64,000 bases of DNA, taken from Methylibium sp. NZG (GTDB lineage: Bacteria > Pseudomonadota > Gammaproteobacteria > Burkholderiales > Burkholderiaceae_C). This document shows, one piece after another, positions 27,678-36,317 of this stretch. The position numbers and the translations under genes are program-made. The notes under the pieces are model-generated. The model worked only from the letters and a program-made list of their open reading frames with translations, ran no database searches and was not told where the DNA came from. Within the stretch, counting starts at the first letter, position 1, and each line of letters opens with the position of its first letter. Location: assembly GCA_001263235.1 (NCBI GenBank), contig LGRD01000002.1, positions 248,001 through 312,000 of the forward strand, given 5' to 3'.

Positions 27678-28511
27678 ATGACCCCGACCGACCTCCCGAG
27701 CGACCTGCTGGGCCTGACCCTGGTGGTGCTGATGCTGGGCATCAAGCACGGCTTCGACGCCGACCACCTGGCCGCCATCGACGGCCTGACGCGCTACAAC
27801 ACGCCCGCGCGACCCCGCCTGGCGCGGTTGGTGGGCGTGCTGTTCTCGGCCGGGCACGGCATCGTGGTCGTCGGCGTGGCGCTGGGCGTGTCGCTGCTGA
27901 CCACCGCGTGGCAGCCGCCCGCGTGGCTCGACGCGTTCGGCGCGTGGCTCTCCATCGGCATCCTCACGCTGCTGGCGCTGCTCAACATCGCCGCCGTGCT
28001 GCGCACGCCGGCCCACCAGCGTGCACACCTGGCGGGCTGGCGCAGCGGCGTGTTCGGCCGGCTGCTGCATGCGCACCACCCGGCGGCGGTGGTGGGTGTG
28101 GGCAGCCTGTTTGCGCTGTCGTTCGACACCGTCGGCCTGGCCGCGCTGTTCGCGCTGACGGCCACGCAGTTCGGCGGCTGGCAACCGGCGCTGCTGCTGG
28201 CGCTGCTGTTCATTGCCGGCATGCTGGCAACCGACGGGCTCAACGGCTGGTGGATCGCGCGGCTCATCCGCCGCTCAGACGCCGCCTCGCGCACCGCCTC
28301 GCGCGTGATGGCACTGGCCGTCTCGGGCGTGAGCCTGCTCACCGCCGGCCTGGGCGTGGTCACGCAGACCGTGCCCGACATCGACGCCTGGGCCGACGGC
28401 AGGTCGCTGTGGTTCGGCGGGGCGATCGTGCTGGTGATCTTCGCCAGCTTCGTGCTGGGCCAGCGCTTGGCCGGCGGCGCTGCGGCGCGCGACCTGACTT
28501 CTGCACCCTGA
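27678..28511 (+). CDS. NiCoT family nickel/cobalt transporter
   Basis: Inner-membrane nickel or cobalt permease of the HoxN/NixA family, 277 residues. The signature HX4DH lies in the second helix region (IKHGFDADHLAAIDGLTR, His24 to His30). A second motif, LFSAGHGIVVV, and LFALSFDTVGLAALFAL also match the family. Several hydrophobic helices follow. ATG 27678 is the only ATG before the signature, and no ribosome binding site is visible because a 12-bp repeat abuts it. The gene is divergent from the caspase-fold operon. Metal specificity cannot be read from the sequence. Confidence 0.88.
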   Translation: MTPTDLPSDLLGLTLVVLMLGIKHGFDADHLAAIDGLTRYNTPARPRLARLVGVLFSAGHGIVVVGVALGVSLLTTAWQPPAWLDAFGAWLSIGILTLLALLNIAAVLRTPAHQRAHLAGWRSGVFGRLLHAHHPAAVVGVGSLFALSFDTVGLAALFALTATQFGGWQPALLLALLFIAGMLATDGLNGWWIARLIRRSDAASRTASRVMALAVSGVSLLTAGLGVVTQTVPDIDAWADGRSLWFGGAIVLVIFASFVLGQRLAGGAAARDLTSAP

Positions 28512-28514
28512 TCC

Positions 28515-28541
28515 GGCCCGCCGCTTCGCTGCGCGGGCCCC
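28515..28541. terminator. Hairpin between convergent NiCoT and matrixin genes
   Basis: GGCCCGC pairs with GCGGGCC around a short loop between the two convergent stop codons. No T tract follows, so termination efficiency is uncertain. Confidence 0.4.
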
Positions 28542-28545
28542 GGCA

Positions 28546-29220
28546 TCAGGGAGCGCGCGGCTTCCAGTCTGCGGGGTACATCCGGAGCAGTTCGCGCTTC
28601 TCGTCCTCGGTGAGCGGAAACAGCCGTGGCACGTCTGCGCGGAACACACTCGGCCGGCAAGTCGCCGGGCGGCCACACATGAGTTGAGTGGGGTCGCCGT
28701 TGTGACCCAGCCCGATGGCATGGCCGATTTCGTGGGCCACCACGTTGCGTGCGACGTTGGGCAGGTTCATCGGCGGCAGGTCCTTGCCGCGAATGCCGAC
28801 CACCCGCTTCCACGCGGCATCGAACGGGCCGGCGAACGACACGAAGTCCGACTCGCCGAGGAAGATCGTCAGATCGCCGGGCGGGTTTCGCAGCGCCTGC
28901 GGAATGCTGGCCGGCCCGCCGCGGCCGCCGAGGATCGAATTCACCTGGGCTTGCAGGTCCTCTTCAGGCACCGGCGCCACCCGACGCTCGACCGCGCCGA
29001 GCCTGAACCCCGAGCCGACGTCAGCGAGCGTGCGGTTCCAGAAGGCCACTGCTTCATCGACCAGCGCAAAGCGCGGGTCCGCCTCGGCGCCGACGACGAC
29101 GATCCCGGGCGAGTAGCGCCATGCAACGCCGAACTGCGCCTGCGCCGCCGGGCTCGCCATGGCAGCGACCGCGGCGACGGCGACAAACCAAAGGCACTTC
29201 GATGTGAGGCTCGGCAGCAT
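28546..29220 (-). CDS. Secreted matrixin-like zinc metalloprotease
   Basis: Exported protein of 224 residues. A signal peptide ends near AAQAQ (about residue 29). The zinc-binding motif HEIGHAIGLGH gives His163, Glu164, His167 and His173, followed by a Met-turn-like LMCG. The N-terminal half (WRYSPGIVVV ... AVAFWNRTLADVGSGFRLG) matches the pattern of M10-type matrixins. A strong AGGAG sits five bases before ATG 29220. It is a likely type II or Sec-exported protease; its substrate is unknown. Confidence 0.85.
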   Translation of the reverse strand: MLPSLTSKCLWFVAVAAVAAMASPAAQAQFGVAWRYSPGIVVVGAEADPRFALVDEAVAFWNRTLADVGSGFRLGAVERRVAPVPEEDLQAQVNSILGGRGGPASIPQALRNPPGDLTIFLGESDFVSFAGPFDAAWKRVVGIRGKDLPPMNLPNVARNVVAHEIGHAIGLGHNGDPTQLMCGRPATCRPSVFRADVPRLFPLTEDEKRELLRMYPADWKPRAP

Positions 29221-29346
29221 GGCAACTCCTTCTACAGCAGCGGCCTCGATTGTCGGGCCGAGGCGCCCTGCCAAGGCTTTGGCATCATCGCTGCTGTCGC
29301 GGCCTCGGCCGTCCCGGGCAACGCCGCGTCCCAAGGAGACCCCCTC

Positions 29347-30249
29347 ATGTTCCAACCCAACCTGATGACCGGCCAACGCATCCTCGTCACCGGCGGCGGC
29401 ACCGGCCTGGGCCGGGCGATGGCCGAGAGCTTTCTGGCGCTCGGCGCCGATGTGGCGATTTGCGGGCGGCGCCAGTCGGTGATTGAGGAGACCGCTGCGC
29501 AATGGCGCGGCAGCTTCCCCGGGCGGCGGATCGACACCTTCGGCGTGGACATCCGCATCGCCCAGAGCGTGGACGAGATGGTCGAGGCGTTATGGGCCAG
29601 CGGCGGGCTCACCGGCCTCGTCAACAACGCGGCCGGCAACTTCGTCGCGCCCACCGAGAGCCTGTCGTCGCGGGCCTTCGATGCGGTCGCTGGCATCGTT
29701 TTCCACGGCAGCTTTTACGTGACGCAGGCGGTCGGCAAGCGCTGGGTGGCTGAGGCGAAAGACGGGCGCTGGAAGCCGGGCTCGGCGTTTCGCAACGTCA
29801 TGAGCATCATCGTCACCTGGGTCGACAACGGCAGCCCGTTTGTCGTGCCGTCGGCAATGAGCAAGGCGGGCATCGAGGTGATGACGAAGTCGCTCGCGGT
29901 CGAATGGGCGCGGCACGGCATCCGGCTGAACGCCGTCGGCCCCGGCGAGATCCCGACCGAGGGCATGAGCAAGCGCCTGAACCCCGGTGAAGAACCGGGC
30001 GAGCGCAGCCGCAAGAACAACCCGATGGCGCGGCCCGGGCAAATGAGCGAGTTGCAGCGCCTGGCCTGCTTCCTGATGGCGCCGGGCCAGTGCGACTGGC
30101 TGACCGGCCAGAGCATCATGATGGACGGCGGCAACGCGCTTGCCACCGGCGGCAACTTCTATGAGTTGCGCCAGTGGAGCGACGCGGACTGGCAGGCCGC
30201 GCGCGAGCGCATCGAGGCGCAGAACCAGAAGGACAAAGCGCAGCGGTGA
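29347..30249 (+). CDS. SDR family oxidoreductase (2,4-dienoyl-CoA reductase-like)
   Basis: Short-chain dehydrogenase/reductase of 300 residues. The Rossmann motif is TGGGTGLGRAMA, then NNAAGNF, and the active-site region is FVVPSAMSKAGIEVMTKSLAVEWARHG. The usual Tyr of YxxxK is replaced, as is normal for dienoyl-CoA reductases of this type, which rely on other residues. That class reduces 2,4-dienoyl-CoA in the breakdown of unsaturated fatty acids. The substrate is inferred from family likeness only. AGGAGAC lies upstream of the ATG. Confidence 0.85.
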   Translation: MFQPNLMTGQRILVTGGGTGLGRAMAESFLALGADVAICGRRQSVIEETAAQWRGSFPGRRIDTFGVDIRIAQSVDEMVEALWASGGLTGLVNNAAGNFVAPTESLSSRAFDAVAGIVFHGSFYVTQAVGKRWVAEAKDGRWKPGSAFRNVMSIIVTWVDNGSPFVVPSAMSKAGIEVMTKSLAVEWARHGIRLNAVGPGEIPTEGMSKRLNPGEEPGERSRKNNPMARPGQMSELQRLACFLMAPGQCDWLTGQSIMMDGGNALATGGNFYELRQWSDADWQAARERIEAQNQKDKAQR

Positions 30250-30322
30250 ACGCCGCGGGGGCGATCAAGGCCTGACGCCGCCGAGCGCGCGGCGACAGGC
30301 CGCGGACGACAGCGCAAGCCGA

Positions 30323-31333
30323 TCAAGGCAGGTCGATGATCTCGATCCAGTGCGGGTTCTGGCCGACGGCGCAGTCGTCCACTTTGCTCAACGCGCCGCT
30401 GGCCGCGTCGATCGCGTAGCGCGACAACCGGTGCGACGCCTGCCCGACCGCGAGCAGAAATCGCCCGCGCGGGTCGATGTTGAAGCCGCGCGGCTGGGTT
30501 TCGGTCGGCACATGGCCGATCAAGGCCAGCAGCCCGCTGGCCGCGTCGATGCGGAACGCCGCCAGCGTGCTGGAGCGGCGCTCGCTGCTGTACAAGAAGC
30601 GGCCGTCGGGCGTGACGTGGATGTCGGCCGCCCACGGCGCGCCACTCATGCCTGCCGGCAGGCTGGTGATCGTCTGTAGCGGCGCCAGCAGGCCTTGTTC
30701 GGTGTCGAAGGCGAACACGTCGATCGATGCATCCAGCTCGTTGAGCAGGTAGACGAAACGGCCGCTCGGGTGGAACACCAGGTGCCGCGGCCCGGCGCCC
30801 TTGCGCACACGCACGGCCGCCGGCGTGTTCGGCGTGAGCTGGCCGTTCGTCGCGTCGAATCGCTGCTGCATCACCAGGTCGCCACCCAGACTGGTGGCCA
30901 GCACGAAGCGGTTCGATGGGTCGGCCAGCACGGCGTGGGCGTTCGGCTCGGTGGGCAGCACCTGGCGCGCCGGCACGGGCACGCCGTTCGCCGCGACTGG
31001 GCTGACGGCGAGCTGGTGGCCGCCGTACGACGCGCTGAGCACGTGCCGCCCGCTGCGGTCGATCGAGAGGTAGGCCATGCTCGCCGGCAAAGCGGCCTGG
31101 CCCAGCGGCGCCAATTCGCCGCTCGTGCCGTCGATGGCGAAGGCGAGCACGGCGGTCGGCTCCGACCGCCGCGCCACGTAGAGAAAGCGCCGGTCGGGGC
31201 TCACCGCCAGCGGCCCGCTGGCGCCGCCGACCGTTGCGCTGCGCAGCGGCGTCAGCGCACCGGTGTGCGCGTCCATGCGCAGCACCGAAATGTCGCCGCT
31301 GTCGGCGTTGGAGACGTAGACGACGGTGCGCAT
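30323..31333 (-). CDS. Lactonase family beta-propeller protein (6-phosphogluconolactonase-like)
   Basis: Seven-bladed propeller of the Pgl/lactonase family, 336 residues from the chosen ATG. The start MRTVVYVSNADSGDISVLRMD is the usual first blade, with repeated blocks such as GPRHLVFHPSGRFVYLLNELD and PTETQPRGFNIDPRGRFLLAVG. Family members hydrolyse sugar lactones. Beside a uronate dehydrogenase, hydrolysis of an aldarolactone is more likely than phosphogluconolactone (inference). An ATG 24 bases earlier is an alternative start. Confidence 0.87.
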   Translation of the reverse strand: MRTVVYVSNADSGDISVLRMDAHTGALTPLRSATVGGASGPLAVSPDRRFLYVARRSEPTAVLAFAIDGTSGELAPLGQAALPASMAYLSIDRSGRHVLSASYGGHQLAVSPVAANGVPVPARQVLPTEPNAHAVLADPSNRFVLATSLGGDLVMQQRFDATNGQLTPNTPAAVRVRKGAGPRHLVFHPSGRFVYLLNELDASIDVFAFDTEQGLLAPLQTITSLPAGMSGAPWAADIHVTPDGRFLYSSERRSSTLAAFRIDAASGLLALIGHVPTETQPRGFNIDPRGRFLLAVGQASHRLSRYAIDAASGALSKVDDCAVGQNPHWIEIIDLP

Positions 31334-31379
31334 GGGCCGCCGCGCCTGCGTCACCAACCGCGCGAGTGGCGGCTCCGGC

Positions 31380-32357
31380 TCACTTGGTGTCCTGGATGGC
31401 CTTGACCAGGCGCTTCATGTCGGGTGTGACCATGAACTTGTCGTAGACCGGCCCCATCACGGCCTGGAACGAGGCCTTGTCCACCTCGACGATCTCGGCG
31501 CCGGCGGCCTTCACGTTCGCAAGCGACTTGGCCTCCTGCTCGTCCCACTTCTGGCGCTGGAACGGCACCGACTCCTTGGCCGCGGCGCGGATCATCGCCT
31601 GCTCGGCCGGCGGCAGCTTGTCCCAGATGATCTTGGACATCACCAGGATCTCGGGCGCCATCGAGTGCTCGGTCTTGGAGTAGACCTTGACCGCCTCAAC
31701 GTGCTTGGCGGTGTCGAACGACGGGATGTTGTTCTCGGCCGCGTCGATCAGGCCGGTCTTCAACGCGGTGTAGACCTCGCCGTAGGGCATGGGCGTGGGG
31801 TTGGCGCCCATGGCGCTGACGAGCGCGACCCACAGGTCGGACTGCTGCACGCGGATCTTCAGGCCTCGGGCGTCGGCCACGGTCCGAACAGGCTTCTTGG
31901 CGTAGATCGAGCGCGCGCCGCTGTCGTAGAAGGCCAGGCCGATGAAGCCGGCCGACTCGCAGCTCTTCAGGATCTCCTCGCCCACCGGGCCGTCGAGCGA
32001 CTTGCGCATGTGCGCGATCGAGCTGAACAGGAACGGCATCGTCGGCACCTGCGTCAGCGGGCAGATGGCGTTCATCGGGCCGACGTTGACGCGCGTGAAG
32101 TCGAGCGCGCCGATCTTGACCTGGTCGATCGTCTCCTTCTCGCTGCCCAGCGCCTGCTTGTTGAAGACCTTGATCTTGTGCTTGCCGCCGCTCTTCTTCT
32201 CAAGCAGCTCGCTCATGTGCCTGACGGCCGCCACGGTGGGGTAGTCGTCGGCGTTGTGGGTGTCGGCCGAGCGGAACTCCGCCGCGTGGGCAGAGATACC
32301 CGCAGCGGCCAGCAGGGCGGCCACGAGCGACAGAGTCAGGCGGGGAGTGTGTTTCAT
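31380..32357 (-). CDS. TRAP transporter periplasmic solute-binding protein (DctP family)
   Basis: Periplasmic binding protein of 325 residues with a signal peptide ending ISAHA. It has the family pattern [47 protein letters not shown], the arginine-bearing [12 protein letters not shown] that contacts the substrate carboxylate, and [22 protein letters not shown] systems import organic and sugar acids. The membrane subunits (DctQ/DctM) are not adjacent in this window. Position between a lactonase and a uronate dehydrogenase points to a hexuronate ligand. Confidence 0.93.
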   Translation of the reverse strand: MKHTPRLTLSLVAALLAAAGISAHAAEFRSADTHNADDYPTVAAVRHMSELLEKKSGGKHKIKVFNKQALGSEKETIDQVKIGALDFTRVNVGPMNAICPLTQVPTMPFLFSSIAHMRKSLDGPVGEEILKSCESAGFIGLAFYDSGARSIYAKKPVRTVADARGLKIRVQQSDLWVALVSAMGANPTPMPYGEVYTALKTGLIDAAENNIPSFDTAKHVEAVKVYSKTEHSMAPEILVMSKIIWDKLPPAEQAMIRAAAKESVPFQRQKWDEQEAKSLANVKAAGAEIVEVDKASFQAVMGPVYDKFMVTPDMKRLVKAIQDTK

Positions 32358-32399
32358 GGAGTCCTCTTCAGCGGGGGGTGGGAATGATGGGGCCGCTCG

Positions 32400-33218
32400 T
32401 CAGAACGGCCCTTTGGTGACGAAGCCGCCGCCCTGGTACACGACGGCCGGGTCGGCGCGGTCGAGCACCGGTTGGCGCGCTTCGGTGGCAGCGCGAAAGG
32501 GCTCGGAGCTGTCTTGCGGGCGGTAGCCCAGGTGTGCGGCGCGGGTGTTGTCCCACCACGTCGTGGTGTTGTCGGACATGCCGTAGACGATGCTGTGGCC
32601 GACCACCGGCGCCGTCAGGCTGGCCAGCACCAGGCGCTCCAGGTCGTCGTAGCTGAGCCAGGTGGCGAGCATGCGGCGGTCTTTCGGCTCGGGGAAGCTG
32701 GAGCCGATGCGCAGGCTCACCGTCTCCAGGCCGTAACGGTCGAAGTAGAACTGGGCCAGGTTTTCGCCGAAGGCCTTGGACAAACCGTAGTGGCCGTCGG
32801 GGCGCACCGGATCCTTCGGGCTGATCACCTCGTCTTGCCGGTAAAAGCCAGTCACGTGGTTCGAGCTGGCAAAGACGATGCGTTTGACGCCGTGCTGCCG
32901 CGCCGCTTCATAGAGGTTGTAGACGCCGACGATGTTGGCCTGCAGGATCGGCTCGAACGGCCCCTCGACCGACACGCCGCCCAGGTGCACCACCGCGTCG
33001 ACGCCCTGCAGCAGCGTGTGCATCGCGGCGGCGTCTTGCAGCGCGGCCGGCACCACCTCTTCGCCCGGGCCGGCGGCGCCGAGCTCGGCCACGTCGCTCA
33101 GGCGCAGCACCTGGCAGCAGCGCTTCAGGCGCAGGCGCAGCTCGCGGCCCAGCCCGCCGGCTGCGCCGGTGAGCAGCAGGCGGCCGAAGGTGATGGTGGG
33201 TGTGGGCGGACGGGGCAT
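32400..33218 (-). CDS. Uronate dehydrogenase-like NAD-dependent oxidoreductase
   Basis: Extended-type SDR of 272 residues. The nucleotide motif is LLTGAAGGLGRELR, then ASSNHVTGFY and the catalytic YGLSK (HYGLSKAFGENLA). The WWDNTRAAHLGYRPQDSSE segment near the C-terminus is typical of uronate dehydrogenases, which oxidise D-glucuronate or D-galacturonate to the aldarolactone. It starts a minus-strand group with the TRAP binding protein and the lactonase, and is divergent from a FadR-type regulator. Confidence 0.82.
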   Translation of the reverse strand: MPRPPTPTITFGRLLLTGAAGGLGRELRLRLKRCCQVLRLSDVAELGAAGPGEEVVPAALQDAAAMHTLLQGVDAVVHLGGVSVEGPFEPILQANIVGVYNLYEAARQHGVKRIVFASSNHVTGFYRQDEVISPKDPVRPDGHYGLSKAFGENLAQFYFDRYGLETVSLRIGSSFPEPKDRRMLATWLSYDDLERLVLASLTAPVVGHSIVYGMSDNTTTWWDNTRAAHLGYRPQDSSEPFRAATEARQPVLDRADPAVVYQGGGFVTKGPF

Positions 33219-33265
33219 GTGCGAGGGGCCTGAACGGCGCTTGGCACCTATTGCAAGCAGTCATC

Positions 33266-33280
33266 AGTTGTCGTACAACT
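33266..33280. promoter_or_regulatory. Operator palindrome for the divergent FadR/GntR regulator
   Basis: AGTTGTCGTACAACT is a perfect inverted repeat (6-bp arms, 3-base spacer). Its core TTGTCGTACAA fits the FadR-subfamily consensus TNGTNNNACNA. It lies 48 bases upstream of the uronate dehydrogenase start and 84 before the regulator ATG, placed to control both. Confidence 0.7.
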
Positions 33281-33363
33281 TGAGGATTGTTCAACCCGCC
33301 CGGGTCGGCTGTCAAGAGCGCAGACCTGGGGGATGCCCTGATCGATCCGACCGATCCGACCCG

Positions 33364-34116
33364 ATGAGCTCTTCCCCATTTGCTGGCCGGCGCCGGCCCC
33401 GCGCGCTGGCGTTCGAACTCGTCGACGCGCTCGGCGACCGCATCCGCGACGGCCGCCTGTCCACCGGCGACAAGCTGCCCACCGAGACCGCGCTGATGGC
33501 CGAGTTCGGCGTCAGCCGCACCGTCGTGCGCGAGGCGCTGTCGCGCCTGCAGGCGGCCGGGCTGGTGGAAACACGCCACGGCATCGGCACATTTGCCGTC
33601 GGCATGGGCGACACGTCGGCCTTCCGCATCGACCCGCAGCAACTGGCGACGCTGCGCGACGTGATCGCGGTGCTGGAGTTGCGCATCGGCCTGGAGACCG
33701 AGGCGGCGGCAATCGCCTCGCAGCGGCGCACGGCGCAGAACCTGGTCGCGCTGCGCGAGGCACTGACGCTGTTCGCCGACGCGGTCGAAGAAGGGCGCGA
33801 CGCGGTGACAGCCGACTTTCAGTTCCACCTCGAGATCGCGCGCGCCACGCAGAACCCGCACTTCGCGAACCTGATGGGCACCCTGGGCTCGATGATCATT
33901 CCGCGCGCGCGGCTGCCCTCGGCGAACGAAGGCAGCGTTGCGCCGGCACGGGCGCAGGAGCTGCGCCAGTACCTGCACCATGTGAATGCCGAGCACGCAA
34001 GCATCGTCGACGCGATCGCCAATGCCGATGCCGAAGGCGCCCGAGCGGCGATGCGCACGCATCTGGCCAACAGCCGCGAGCGGCGGCGGCGAGCAGCGGC
34101 GCCGGAGATCGACTAG
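33364..34116 (+). CDS. GntR-family transcriptional regulator, FadR/FCD subfamily
   Basis: Regulator of 250 residues. The N-terminal winged helix is clear (DRIRDGRLSTGDKLPTETALMAEFGVSRTVVREALSRLQAAGLVETRHGIGTFV-like), followed by an FCD ligand domain with Arg/His/Asp metal-binding positions (DFQFHLEIARATQNP, HVNAEHASIVDAI). It is divergent from the uronate dehydrogenase group and a FadR-type palindrome lies between them, so it probably represses hexuronate use until a sugar acid binds. The start ATG 33364 begins just before the DNA-binding domain. Confidence 0.92.
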   Translation: MSSSPFAGRRRPRALAFELVDALGDRIRDGRLSTGDKLPTETALMAEFGVSRTVVREALSRLQAAGLVETRHGIGTFAVGMGDTSAFRIDPQQLATLRDVIAVLELRIGLETEAAAIASQRRTAQNLVALREALTLFADAVEEGRDAVTADFQFHLEIARATQNPHFANLMGTLGSMIIPRARLPSANEGSVAPARAQELRQYLHHVNAEHASIVDAIANADAEGARAAMRTHLANSRERRRRAAAPEID

Positions 34117-34362
34117 CGGCCCGGCCGCATCGCAGGCCGCGCGAACGCTGCAACCCGCGCCGCCTCGGGCGTCTGTGGCGGTACTTCGAGGCGCATCGCA
34201 CGACACCCGCCCACCGCGCGGCGCCGCCCGCTGCCGACTGGCTACAGTTGGGCGAACGGGGCACACAAACCAATCAAACCCCCACCCGATTCGCGGCCGG
34301 CCCCGCACCGAACGTCGGCCGGCCGCGAACCCGAGAACAGCACACATCCCAGGGAGCCGCAC
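34117..34362. other. Intergenic region upstream of the LplT-PlsC fusion gene
   Basis: About 245 bases between the GntR gene and the fusion gene. No convincing gene or terminator is seen; it presumably contains the downstream promoter. Confidence 0.4.
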
Positions 34363-36249
34363 TTGCACGACAACGATCACCCGAGCCAGTTCGACCTGCT
34401 GCGCCAGCGCCGCTTCGCGCCGTTCTTCTGGACGCAGTTCCTCGGCGCGGGCAACGACAACCTGTTCAAGTTCGCGCTCACGGTGATGGTGACGTACCAA
34501 GTGCAGGTCGGTTGGCTGCCGCCGGCGATGGCGGGCCTGGTGATCGGCGCGCTGTTCATCCTGCCGTTCCTGCTGTTCTCGGCCACCAGCGGGCAGTTGG
34601 CCGACAAGTACGAGAAGACGACGCTGATCCGCTTCGTCAAGTGGCTCGAAATTGCCATCATGGCGGCGGCCGGCTGGGGCTTCATGCAGGCCAACGTGCC
34701 GCTGCTGCTGGCGTGTGTGTTCCTGATGGGGCTGCACTCCACGCTGTTCGGGCCGGTCAAGTTCGCCTACCTGCCGCAGCACTTGAACGAGCGTGAGCTG
34801 ACCGGCGGCAACGGCATGGTCGAGATGGGTACGTTCGTGTCCATCCTGCTGGGCAACGTCGCCGGCGGGTTGCTGATCGCGGTGCCGCAGGTCGGCGCGA
34901 TGTACGTGGCGTGGGCGTGCCTGGCGCTGGCGGTCATCGGCCGCGCGACGGCGCAGTGGATTCCGGCCTCGCCGCCCACCGACCCAACGCTGAAGATCAA
35001 CTGGAACCCGTTCACCGAGACCTGGCGGAACTTGTTGCTGGCCCACGGCAACGTCGTCGTGTTCCGCTCGCTGCTGGGCATCTCGTGGATGTGGTTCTTC
35101 GGCGCGGTGTTCCTGTCGCAGTTTCCATCGTTTGCGAAAGAGGTTCTGCACGGCAACGAGCGGGTGGCGTCGCTGCTGCTGGTGGTGTTTTCCATCGGCA
35201 TCGGTATCGGCTCGCTGCTGTGCGAGGTGCTCAGCCGCCGCCACGTCGAGATCGGCCTGGTGCCGCTGGGCGCGATCGGCATGAGCGTGTTCTCGATCGA
35301 CCTGTACTTCGCCTCGCGCGGCCTGCCGCCGGGCGCCGGGCTGACGCTGTCGCAGTTCGTGGCGCAGGCCGCGCACTGGCGCGTGATGGTCGATCTGTTC
35401 CTGCTGTCGCTCTTCGCCGGGCTGTACAGCGTGCCGATGTACGCGCTGATCCAGCTGCGTTCGGCGCCGACGCACCGCGCGCGCATCATCGCGGCCAACA
35501 ACATCCTGAATGCGCTGTTCATGATCGTCAGCTCGATCGGCGTGGGGCTGCTGCTGCAGGCGAACTTCACCATCCCGCAGGTGTTCCTGATCACCGGGCT
35601 GCTCAACGCGGTGGTGGCGTTCTACATTTTCATGCTGGTGCCCGAGTACCTGCTGCGCTTCATCGCGTGGGTCGCAACAAGGCTGATCTACCGCTTCAAA
35701 GTGCGTGGCGACGAGCACATTCCGACCCGGGGTGCGGCCATCCTGGTGTGCAACCATGTGAGCTTCATCGACGCGGTGCTGCTGATGGCGGCCAGCCCGC
35801 GGCCGATCCGCTTCATCATGGACCACAAGATCTTCGCCATTCCGGTGCTGGGCGCGCTGTTCAAGCTCGCCAAGGCGATCCCGATCGCGTCGGCGCGCGA
35901 CGACTCCGCCACCTACGAGCGCGCCTTCGCGCAGGCGCGCGCGGTTCTCGACGACGGTGAGCTGCTGTGCATCTTTCCCGAAGGCGCGATCACGCGCGAC
36001 GGCGAGCTCGGCGAGTTCAAGGGCGGCGTGATGAAGCTGCTCGAATCGAACCCGGTGCCTGTCGTGCCTTTGGCGTTGCAGAACCTGTGGGGCTCGTTCT
36101 TCTCGCGCCGCGACGGCGCAGCGATGAGCAAGCCGTTCCGGCGCGGCTTCTTCAGCCGCGTCGGCCTGGTGGCGGGCGTGCCAGTGGCGGCGGCGCAGGT
36201 GTCGCCCAGCGGATTGCGCGAGCGCGTGGGAGCGCTGCTACTTGCCTGA
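34363..36249 (+). CDS. Fused MFS lysophospholipid transporter and PlsC-type acyltransferase
   Basis: Two-domain membrane protein of 628 residues. Residues about 1-425 are an MFS transporter of the LplT type (FFWTQFLGAGNDNLFKFAL, FGPVKFAYLPQHL). From about 440 comes an acyltransferase with the NHX4D motif (CNHVSFIDAV) and the FPEGAITRDGEL glycerophosphate-binding motif. Such fusions flip lysophospholipids inward and re-acylate them. The C-terminal acyl-ACP synthetase domain of longer homologues is absent. The start is TTG 34363, with AGGGAG six bases upstream. A second, stand-alone LplT lies at 51.3 kb. Confidence 0.92.
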   Translation: MHDNDHPSQFDLLRQRRFAPFFWTQFLGAGNDNLFKFALTVMVTYQVQVGWLPPAMAGLVIGALFILPFLLFSATSGQLADKYEKTTLIRFVKWLEIAIMAAAGWGFMQANVPLLLACVFLMGLHSTLFGPVKFAYLPQHLNERELTGGNGMVEMGTFVSILLGNVAGGLLIAVPQVGAMYVAWACLALAVIGRATAQWIPASPPTDPTLKINWNPFTETWRNLLLAHGNVVVFRSLLGISWMWFFGAVFLSQFPSFAKEVLHGNERVASLLLVVFSIGIGIGSLLCEVLSRRHVEIGLVPLGAIGMSVFSIDLYFASRGLPPGAGLTLSQFVAQAAHWRVMVDLFLLSLFAGLYSVPMYALIQLRSAPTHRARIIAANNILNALFMIVSSIGVGLLLQANFTIPQVFLITGLLNAVVAFYIFMLVPEYLLRFIAWVATRLIYRFKVRGDEHIPTRGAAILVCNHVSFIDAVLLMAASPRPIRFIMDHKIFAIPVLGALFKLAKAIPIASARDDSATYERAFAQARAVLDDGELLCIFPEGAITRDGELGEFKGGVMKLLESNPVPVVPLALQNLWGSFFSRRDGAAMSKPFRRGFFSRVGLVAGVPVAAAQVSPSGLRERVGALLLA

Positions 36250-36317
36250 CGTCGACTCCTCGACTTGCGGCGTTGGGTTCACGCCTGCGCCACTTTCACC
36301 TTTTTGAGCCGGACGCC

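Noticed and set aside
29347-30249. SDR gene first considered inactive because the catalytic Tyr is missing from YxxxK
   Set aside because: Dienoyl-CoA reductases of this subgroup normally lack the Tyr at that place, so it is not evidence of decay.
32908-35826. 972-codon minus-strand frame across the GntR and LplT-PlsC genes
   Set aside because: Gln/Arg/His-rich shadow translation without domains, opposite three clear genes.
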